A program made the translations under genes and the position numbers. Source: Spirochaetaceae bacterium (GTDB lineage: Bacteria > Spirochaetota > Spirochaetia > CADAEX01). From it: 64,000 nucleotides of DNA. The notes under the pieces were generated by a model. It was not told the origin of the DNA. It saw only the letters and a list, made by a program, of their open reading frames with translations, and made no database searches. Positions 51,370-61,600 of this stretch are shown piece after piece. Location: the NCBI GenBank assembly GCA_009780675.1, contig WQZP01000002.1:59740-123739 (forward strand), read 5' to 3'. Numbering within the stretch: the first letter of the stretch is position 1; every line of letters begins with the position of its first letter.

Positions 51370-51977
51370 ATAAAGAAAATAAGGTTTATAAATCAATAAC
51401 AATAATTATTCTTTTGCTTATAGTTTTTGGTGTTGTATTTTTAGGTTATCTTGCTCTGACTATATTCAAAGAGCAAAAATTGTTTTTTGAAAGACATGAA
51501 GAACAAGTAAAAATAACAGAAGAAAATTTAAAAAAAAAGATGGGAGAAGGGTTTGACCTTGTCAGGCAAAAAAACATGGAGTCTGAAAAAAGGTTATCAG
51601 GAAAAATTGATGACATATATAGAGGGATAACTACTCTTAATGAAATTTATGAAAATATATTAGAAGAACAAAAAAAGAGAAGAGTTGAATCACTTTATGC
51701 AGATAAAGATTTGGCAGAAAAAATGGAAGAAGCAAAGTTGTTACTGAAAGAAGGCAGAATAAACCATGCGTACAGAATGTATGAACTTGTTGCAAGAGAA
51801 CAACCTGAAAATAAAGAAGCAAGATTTTATATGTACTACACACTATTTTTAAAAAATAAATCAGACATAGAGGAATACTCAAGGATAAAAAGAGGGTTTA
51901 ACATTCTTGAAAGAGAAGGGTATATAAGGAAAGAGATGCTGGAAACCCTTTTATATATAGAAGCTGAAAAAAATTAA
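51366..51977 (+). CDS. Membrane-anchored coiled-coil and TPR-like protein
   Basis: The 203-residue protein has one membrane segment (about 13-35), a coiled coil (about 38-105) and a TPR-like helical end with EAKLLLKEGRINHAYRMYEL and AREQPENKEARFYMYY. It starts four bases inside the upstream lipoprotein gene and is 44 bases before the next. The two products probably act together at the inner membrane. No family is recognised. Confidence 0.7.
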   Translation: MNKENKVYKSITIIILLLIVFGVVFLGYLALTIFKEQKLFFERHEEQVKITEENLKKKMGEGFDLVRQKNMESEKRLSGKIDDIYRGITTLNEIYENILEEQKKRRVESLYADKDLAEKMEEAKLLLKEGRINHAYRMYELVAREQPENKEARFYMYYTLFLKNKSDIEEYSRIKRGFNILEREGYIRKEMLETLLYIEAEKN

Positions 51978-52021
51978 AGAAGAATTGAAGCAGGAGAAGA
52001 AATTGGTGAGTAAGTATAGTT

Positions 52022-52693
52022 ATGAAAATTATTTTTATTTTACCATTAGTTCTTTTATTGTGTCTGATTTTTTCGTGCCTGCCACCATATGAATCGCAAA
52101 TAGATATCGGGCTTCCTGATGATGGAGGAGCGATATCTTTAGTCAAAGACTTATTCAAAGTAGTTGGGTCTGACGACAAAGGTAGAAAAATAACCACATT
52201 TTTATTAAACGATAATACGTACTGGAGCGAGTATGGTTATACGTTATGGACAGTAGAACCTGGACCTGGCGAGGCAGTTTTTTCCACAAGGGAAGTGGGC
52301 TTGATTAAGGCAAGCGGAAATAATCTGGCAGGCTATGGTTTCCTTATATGCCAGGGAATCAGGGCTGACTATGGTCCGACAATGCTGACAGTAATGATAA
52401 ACACAGAACAGAATTATGCAATAGGCAAAGTAATACGCGGCAATTATCAACGTATAAAAGCGTGGACGCACAGTAGTTATCTGTTGAATGGCTATGGAAG
52501 GCTGAATGAACTCAAAGTAACGTATGATAGGGATCTGAAAGAATACACGTTAATAATAAATAATTTTGTAGCAGAAAAATTTAAAGATGAAACCCCTCCT
52601 GTTCATGAAGGTGGGGCGAGCGGGTACATAGTGGTAGTTTCGCCGCAAGACAGGTTTCCAGAGTCGCCTGTTGAAATAATGTTTTTGGAGTAA
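52022..52693 (+). CDS. Lipoprotein directly upstream of the Rhs gene
   Basis: The 223-residue protein has a lipoprotein signal ending LIFSC. The mature part is beta-rich (GRKITTFLLNDNTYWSEYGY, YGFLICQGIRADYGPTMLTV, YTLIINNFVAEKF) and might be a jelly-roll or lectin-like fold, but I do not recognise a family. It ends five bases before the start of the giant Rhs gene, so the two are co-transcribed. It may be needed for export or display of that protein. That is inference from position. Confidence 0.7.
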   Translation: MKIIFILPLVLLLCLIFSCLPPYESQIDIGLPDDGGAISLVKDLFKVVGSDDKGRKITTFLLNDNTYWSEYGYTLWTVEPGPGEAVFSTREVGLIKASGNNLAGYGFLICQGIRADYGPTMLTVMINTEQNYAIGKVIRGNYQRIKAWTHSSYLLNGYGRLNELKVTYDRDLKEYTLIINNFVAEKFKDETPPVHEGGASGYIVVVSPQDRFPESPVEIMFLE

Positions 52694-52698
52694 TTGAA

Positions 52699-55600
52699 AT
52701 GTATAAAAAAAGCATCTCGTTGTTTGTACTGGTGTTATATATCTTTTCCTTATTTCCTGCAGCTTCGCTTTTTGCAATGGAAGAAGAATATAAGCCATTT
52801 GTTTATGTTTTGGAAAGCGAAGCGCAGTTGATAAAAGCAAGCGAGGGTGGGGTAATAAAACTGCGTGGAGCAAGTATTGAAATTCCAGCAGGAGCGCTTG
52901 ATAAAGATAAAGAGGTAACAATAAAAAGATTACTTCGGACTAATGAGATTGGCGGAGATTTGCAGAATGTAACACAAGGTGGTGGCGGTTACAGGTTTTT
53001 GCCAGCAGGAACAAAGTTTAACAAAGAAGTGGTTATAAGGATAAGTTATGACAGCCAATTGCCTGAAGCAGCAGTAAATAATCTGCGCACTTATTTTTTT
53101 AACAAACAAGAAGGACAATGGATAGCGCTTGAAAGGATAGATATAGACAGGATTTCGCATGAAGTAGTAAGTGTTACAACACACTTTACTGATATGATAA
53201 ATGCAACTTTGACACTGCCTGAAAGCGCAAGCCCGCTCAGGTTTGATATAAACAGTATAAAAAACCTGGAAGCAGCAAACCCCGGAAGCGGGATTATGAA
53301 GCTTGAAGGTCTTGCTGGAGGGAGAAGTGGCAATGCAAACTTTAAGATGGAATTAAATATCCCCAGCGGAAGGCGCGGACTGTTCCCGGAATTAGCAGTA
53401 ACTTACTCAAGCGATGGCAATGTTGGAGTAATGGGCAAGGGGTTTGACCTGTTTGCTGGCAGCAGGATAAGTACAGATACAAGATGGGGACTTCCTGAGT
53501 ATGATGGCAGTGATGATTATCTCCTGGATGGGGTAAGATTGAGGCTCGAAAGGAGCACTGGGGCAGTAGATGAGTACCGTCCTGAGCGTGAAGTAGGTTA
53601 TGAGAGAATAGAAAGGCATAAAGGCCTTAATGACCACTGGGTAGTGACCGACCGGAGAGGTAGTAAAAGAATTTATGGTCGCAGCAATAATTTAAACAGT
53701 TGGTCAGGCGCAAGTGCGAACAGGAAATATACCTGGTATTTAGAGCAGGAAGAAGATGTATATGGCAATACAATAATTTATAAATATGAGCGGGAAAATA
53801 ATTATGTTTATTTAAAAGAGATAAATTATACAGGAACGGGAAGTGAAGAAGGGGCTTACAGAATAATCTTTTTTTATAAAGGAGGCAGGGAAGACCAGCG
53901 GATAGATGGCCGTGGCGGATATTTAAGTGTGCTAACGAAGTTTCTTGATAAGATAAATGTGCAGTATAGAGATTATGTATTAAGGAGCTATGAGTTTGAT
54001 TATGAAAAAGATCTGTTTCACCGGGTAAAGCAGCTGGTTGCGTTTAGGGAAGTTTCACCTCAAGGTGGTTTATTTTATGAATATAGGTTTGATTACGAGA
54101 AGCTGCTGCCAAATAATAGAGGCGTGTTTGAAATATTCGGTCCGCAGGAAGAGTGGCGTCTTGGAAGCGGCTTACAAGTGCAGCAAGGGGTGAGCTCTGG
54201 ATTTGATGGTTCAGGTTCAGTTGGCGCTGGCATAGGTATAGGTACAAGAAAAATAGATATAAGATTCGGCGGAGGCAGAAGAGTATCTTCAAGTAGCGGA
54301 GAAAGCCAGACAATTCATACATTGGTAGATATAAACGGAGATGGGCTTTTAGATAGTGTTAGAAGAATATCCGGTGGCTTTGAAGTGAGGCTGAATACAG
54401 GAAGCGGTTTTGGGCCTCCAATAGAAATAACAGGGCTTTCGCTTTCTGGAATAAATGTAGAAGAATCAAGAAACAGCAGTACTGGCTGGAATGTCTATGG
54501 AGGTATAGGGACATCCATAGGAAAGCCCAGCGCAGGTATTAGCCGCGCAACAACAAATCAGCGGGGTACATCTGAGTCAAATACCTCGTTTATGGATGTT
54601 GATGGCGATGGACTTGTAGATATAGTAATAAGTGGTTTGAATTATTATTATAAAAATGTAAGTACAGAAGACAATATAAGGTTTGAAAGAGCAGATTGGT
54701 TTAATGCAGGTGGTGAACTCATTGCTAATGCGTTTGAGCCCTTGAGTATTGAAGAAATAGCAGAATATGATAGGCGTTTTTATCAACAGACACTGTTCAG
54801 GGGTTGGAAAGCAATAAGGCCTGGTGTTGTAGAGGTAAGCCAGCGCGTAGAAGCAGTAAATGAAAGCAGATTAAGCAGCGATGGTATAAATGCAAAGAGT
54901 TATAAGGGAAGCAACGCTGCCCCTTTTAGTATAAAAGAAATAAAACGGGGAGGAGGCAGTAAAGAAAACTTGGGTCAGGAGCTTTCTTTGACAGAAGGAG
55001 AGTATTTATATTTCATAAGTAATGCAGGCAGTGATACCCTGGGCGATGAAATACTTTGGAATATCAGGATACGTTATAAAGAAAAGATGCCGTATGTTGA
55101 TATGGACAAAGGGGTTGTTTTTATACCTCAGGAAGAGATAACAGAAGCAGACCTGTTTTTGCCAAGTCGTATTAGTGGCGAAGCTTTTGCAGCCATAGAA
55201 AGAGTTTTAAAAGCAGTATCAAACAATGATGAAAGAAACAATTTTTATGATGCGTTATTCAGTTACTATATTTATGATGTAAATAACGATGAGTACTTTG
55301 TAAATACCCGAAACAGGAGAAAAGTCTCTGGTGGAGACTGGAGGGCAATACAGGATAGTGTTGCCGAGCTTGTAAGCAGGTGCACACCTGAGGAAAGGCT
55401 GAAGATGCTTTGGTATAAGTGGGAAGATGGTGCTTATTATGAAGTAAAAAGCAATGGTGTAAGGTCGTATATAGAGAAGATAGGTGAGACCTTAGCTATT
55501 GATGAAGCAGATATAACAGGAACCAGACAAAACGGGCTATTTGTTCTTGACAGAATAGATGGCAAAGAGTTTTTGATAACACCTGATTATAACACTGTGT

Positions 55601-58600
55601 ATCAAGATGAAGTTGTTTATAGTCAGGATGCAACTGGTGTTTATACGGAAAATACTAAATCATTACTCGAAATAATAGTGCCGGTAAAATATAAGGGAAT
55701 AGAAAAATACAGGAAGGTCTATACTTTTAGCGGGTATGAAGGTATCTCAGGAGTATTAAAAGAGGAAGACCTTAGAAACTTGCAAAACATACTACAGACA
55801 AAAGATTATTCACTTGAAAACTATCAGGAGCTGACTCCCGAACAGCTTCTTGAAATAGAAAAAACACTTACAACAACAGATTTCCAATTATTTTTAAGCT
55901 ATTATGATAATTATACACAAAGAGAAGATTTAACAGATGAAGATAAGTTAGTGCTTAAGAACCTGCTTGAAAAACTGGCGTGGCTGGATTTTTTAAGAGA
56001 AGTATTTCCGTATTATGAAGAGAAGGATGGGAAATTCTATCTAAAATTGGAATACGAGGAACTATTATCTCATTCTTCTGGAATGAGTTTATCCATGATA
56101 GTTACAAAAATAAATAACCTGGAAGAAGAAATAATTAATATTGCCAAAGAAATCAATGAGTTACCTGAAACGCCAATGCCAGAGCTTATCGCGAAAAAAG
56201 CTGAACTTGAAGAAGAAAAAACAAAATGGGAAAATATAAAATCTCTGGTATCTGGTAACATAAAGTTAGGCAAGGACAAGTGGCGATTTGTAAGCCGAAG
56301 AATAATTTACTTTCATAATGGCCTTTATTCAGTAGTAAGTGAAGGAGAAAGAAGTTATATCCAGCAATTATATCTGGAAGATGACAATTTTGTTTATAAA
56401 GAAAAAGAGATAAGGACCTGGGATAGTGGCAGGGATTATGGCGCAATAGACCTTGTGAAAAGTCCGTTAAGTTATGAAGTTTTTGAAGAATATGAGTATA
56501 AAGATGAATATGGATATATGATACACGAAACAAGCTTAGTGGTTGTAGAAATGGAATTGGAAGAGCAGTTATATGGCGGAGTAAATAACTGGTATTACGG
56601 AGTATGGCTTGGATCCCAGCAATTTAGTGAATCTTTGCTAAGGGAGCAGAAAGAGAGTGCTTTAGGTCTTTCTCAAGGGGATATAGAGCAAAGAAACGCA
56701 GATATGGAAAACAATCCTGAAGCGCATACAAATCAACCTGTGTTTATGAGGCCAACAGCAAATGAGCATACAGCGCTTGGAGAAGGTCTTGATTCAGAAG
56801 AAGCAAGGTTGGCAGGAATAATATTAGGTGAAAAACAGATAGAAGAAGATGAGAATACCAAAAATGTTTGGGATGGAAAGTTTAAAAAAGGGCCTGGCCT
56901 TGAAAAAGATTTTATAATAGGCCAAGTATCAACAGTAGTAAGAAGCAGACTTGTTCAGTCATCAGGAGGCGAACTTGTGCCTGAAACCCAAGCTTTAAGG
57001 TTTGCTCCGTATATCATAGGAGATTTTATCCATACAAGCCGTTTTGGCGGCAGCAGTTATTATGAAATAGATGGCATAAGAGCTCAGCAAGCTGGGGGAA
57101 CTTCTTCGCCCGGCAGCCCCATGACAATGGTGAAAGTAAGAAGAAGCAGTAACGAGAACACGGAAACCACAACTGCTGCCAATATAAGTGTGCCTCTTGG
57201 AAATGTATCTGCTGTAATAGGAGGTTTTGGAGGGGCTGTTGGCGGCGGTGGTAACCATAGTGAAAATGCTGGCTCTTCCTGGATGATTCAAAGCTTTCAG
57301 GATATAAACGGCGACGGGATACCAGATATAATACAGAGAAATGGAGATAGTATACGCGTTATACCCGGAAGCCGTGATGGTTTTGGCAGATCTTATGACC
57401 TGGCTGGAGTAAGCGGTTATTTAAACCAAAATACAAATACTACAACTGGTTACGGCGCATCTTTAAATGCCGGAACTTCAATTTCTGTAGACTATTCACC
57501 TACAGGCAGGGTAAGATCTGCAAACATAAGCGGAAGTTCCTCAAGCAACTATACCTCAACAAACGGAAGCAGTAATCAGTCAGCAGGTTTTATAGACATT
57601 AACGGCGATGGGCTTCCTGACTATGTATCTGGAGGAATAGTCAGGCTTAATACAGGCAGAAACTTTTATAACTCGAATCACGCATATTCAGTTCCAGTAA
57701 TAAGCAGAACGGAAAATATAAGCCGTGGGCTTTCAATACCTTTATCAGTTGGAAGTTCAGCAAGCGCAGGGCAAGCAAATAATACAGGAATAGGGTTTTC
57801 ATTAGGCGGGGGGATTAGTTACTCTTTTTCAATGGCAACTACTACAGAAAGGCTTATAGACATTAACGGCGACGGGCTTCCGGATAGAGTAATAAAAGAT
57901 GGAAATAATTTTAGAGTATACCTTAATTTGGGAAACAGATTTAGTGAAACCCCCATAATTATAGAAGCAAGAGGCTGGAACCTTTCAAGAGAAGATGAGG
58001 ATTTTCTTAGAACAAAGAGAGACGGAACTCTTTTAACCTCTGCAATAACAGGTCTTCCAATTGTTGGTGGAGTTACAAATAGTCTGGGTTTGCTTAATAG
58101 GGTCACAGAACTAAATGATCCATTTGCTTCAAGTGCAAATTATAATGTAATAGAGGGAAGCAGCTCTGTAAGTACAGGGGTAAACGGCTCTTTAAACCTT
58201 GACCTTAACATATCAATCAGAATACCTATACCGCTTGTGAGGCTATTTCTTAACATAACAGCAATAAGCGGAGGAGCAGGAATAAATGGAGGAGCAAATC
58301 TTGGCGGTGTAACTGTAGAGATGATGGATATAGATGGTGATGGGCTTGTTGACAGGATAATAAGAATATCGGGCTCAAATCGCATCTATGTCCAGAGAAA
58401 CATTACAGGCAAAGTGGGACTATTGAATAAAATAACGCTGCCACAGGGCGGAGAGTACAGACTCTATTATGAAAGAAAAGGAAACACTATTCATATGCCG
58501 AGGTCAATGTATGTGCTTTCAAAAGTAGTAATGCACGATGGCTGCGGTCTTGATGGAAGGGTGAGATTAAATCACAGCTCTTTCCATGAGTATGCAGTAA

Positions 58601-61600
58601 AGTATGAATATTTCGACCCATATTATGACAGAGGTGAAAAAGAATTTTACGGGTTTGGCAAAGTAATGGCAATATTTCCTGATGATCAAAGAAAAGTTAC
58701 CTACTATGCAATGCCGTTTAATAAGGGGGCAAACAGAGAAAAAGTATCAAGCTCCTACTACAAAAGAGGGATGGTTACAGAGAGAAGAGTTTACTCAGGC
58801 GACAAAAGATTATTTGCACAAGTTATTTACACGCTTGATGTTAGCCCCCATGCGCGAATAATAAGAGAAGAAAGCAGGCAGTTTGACATTGAAAACAGGA
58901 ATGAAGAACTTGTGCGCAGGGTTGGATATAATTATGATAACTTTGGGAATATAACGCGCATAATTAATGAATGGCAGGACAGCAGCGGCAAAGAAAAAAG
59001 GCTGCGGGCAAATATTGAGTATGGCTTTAATAACTTTAACAGATACCTTCACAGCCACCCTACAAAAATAGAAGTATTTGACACCAATAATAATCTCTTA
59101 AGAAGAAGAACAGGAGCATATAACCATAACACAGGCTCTCTTATAAGATTAAGCCAGTTTGATGGCTTGCAAGAGGAAGAGAGCATATTGACCTGGGATA
59201 ACTTTGGAAACCTAAGGAGCATAAGAGAGCCTGGCGGCGCTACAGTAAGTTATGAATATGACACTACCCTAAACCAGTATGTTACTGCAATAAGGGTGAG
59301 CAGCTCTGGTACAGATGAGTATATTTCCCGTATTGAGTGGGATATAAGATACGGAAGAAAAATAATGGAACAGGATGAGAATGACAATCGCATTAGGTAT
59401 AGGTATGATAACTTTGGAAGGCTTCATGAAATCTTTAGCCCGTATGATAATTACCCGCACGGAACCCCCAGTGTAAAATATACTTACCATATTAAAAAAG
59501 GGACACTCTGGCATGCTATAACAGAGAACAAAGTGCTTTTTGACTCAAATAATAATGATGTAATAAAAACTGTGATAATAACTGACCACATTGGACGGCT
59601 ATACCTTACTGCAAAAACAGGGCTAAAGAGGGAAGCAAGCGGTTTTGACAGAGATGGATGGAATATATCTGGCAGCGTAACTTATGACCATAAGTGGAGA
59701 ATAATAGAAGAAGGACAGAACCAGTTTGTAGCAGGGGATATAGATGCGCTGTTGTCAATAGCTCCTTTGGTTTCCATGCTGCGGCCAATACAGAAAGAGT
59801 ATGATAGTCTTGACAGGGTGGTTAGGATAACGCTTCCTGATGGGGCTCGGCAGAGCATGAAGTATGGGATACAGGGCGACATAAGTTTTGTAGAGGTCAC
59901 AGACCCGCTTGGTAATCTTACAAGAGAAGAGAGAGATTCTTGCGCTAACGTAGCAAGAGTGCTAAGGTATGAACAGGATAAGAGGAGGCTACTCACAAGC
60001 GCAAGTTACATTTATGATGAGCTTGGGCAAATGCTCATTGCAAAAGACCACAAGGGAAACCCGTTGCAGATAACATACGACCTCATGGGAAGGATGAAGA
60101 GCATTGAAAGTTCTGATATCGGCAGAAAAGAATATAAGTATGATAACAGAGGCAATCTTGTAGAAGAGAGCAACAGTGTATTGCGTTCAAGGGGCTCTGT
60201 AATAAGGTATGAGTATGATGGGCTTAACAGGTTGGCAAGAATAGTCTTTCCTCAAAGCAGGGCTGTTACTTATGAATATGGAGGAAACAGGCACAGGAAT
60301 ATAAATGCAGCCAACAGGGTTGTAAGGGTAACAGATGAAAGCGGCTTTACAGAATATGAATATGGAAAACTTGGCGAAGTTGTTAAAGAAACAAGGATGA
60401 TAGAACTTCTCACTCCAGGCATATCGCTGCCATTCCAGGTGATGCAATACAGAAGTGACTATCTTGGGAGGATGCAGGAGATAATTTACCCTGATGGCGA
60501 GCAGGTAAGGTATATCTACGATCGCGGAGGGCAAATAAAAAGCGTTAAGGGTTATAAGTTTGCAGGCAGGGAGGTTTACTATATAAGAGATATAGCTTAT
60601 GATGAGTTTGGGAATCGCAAGTTTATAGAGTATGGAAATGGCGTAAAGACCTGGTATGAGTATGACGAGAACCGAAGGTGGCTTAGTACCATAAAGACTC
60701 GTGGAAATAATATTGAGCTTCAAAATATAAGTTATACGTTTGACTTTGTGGGTAATGTACTTGGCTATGATAACATGGCAAGAAGGTATGATACATCGCA
60801 GAGGTATGAGTATGATAACTTGTACCAGCTAATAAGGGCAGAAGGGACGCACAGGCACAGGCCTGTTGAAAATATGCACAGATACCAGATAGCGACCTAC
60901 AGCCAGGCATTTAGTTTTGACGCAATAGGCAATATGACCAGGAAAGAGAGCAAGAGTGGGTTAAACTTTGGAAGTGCGTTAGGCGATAACCTAAACTACG
61001 CTAATGATTATGAATATTACGAAGGATATAGCCATAGATTAAAGCGCGCCGGGAATATGTTCTATGTGTATGACTTTAACGGCAACCTTATTTTAGAGCG
61101 GGAAGGGGGTCTTCCGCCTGTTAATGAACGAGATATGCCTTATCATCAGGTAAGGGAAAATGTATTTGGAGCCAGATATGGTTTTGCCATTGGAGATATA
61201 GATGGTGCAAGGCCTCAGGACAACAGGCCGTATGAGAGGCGATTCAGGTGGAATGAGCGAAACATGATGATAGCAAGTGAAGACCCAAGGGTAAGCGTAA
61301 AATATGTCTATGGCCATGATGGGCAACGTACGAACAAGCAGGTCTTGGGAGGCGGTGAGAGCATATACTTTAATAGTATGTGGAACATAAGGTACATACC
61401 TGCGTATAATGAAAGGTTCAGGGAGAGTAAGCATATTTTTGTAGGGCAAAACAGGCTTGTTACAAAGAACAGCGACATTGGCTCCAAACTAACAGGCAAC
61501 CACTCAAATGACGAGGTAAGCACATACTATTATCACAGTGACCACTTGGGAAGCGCGCAGCTTATAACAGACTTTCGGGGGAATGAGTATGAGAGGCTTG

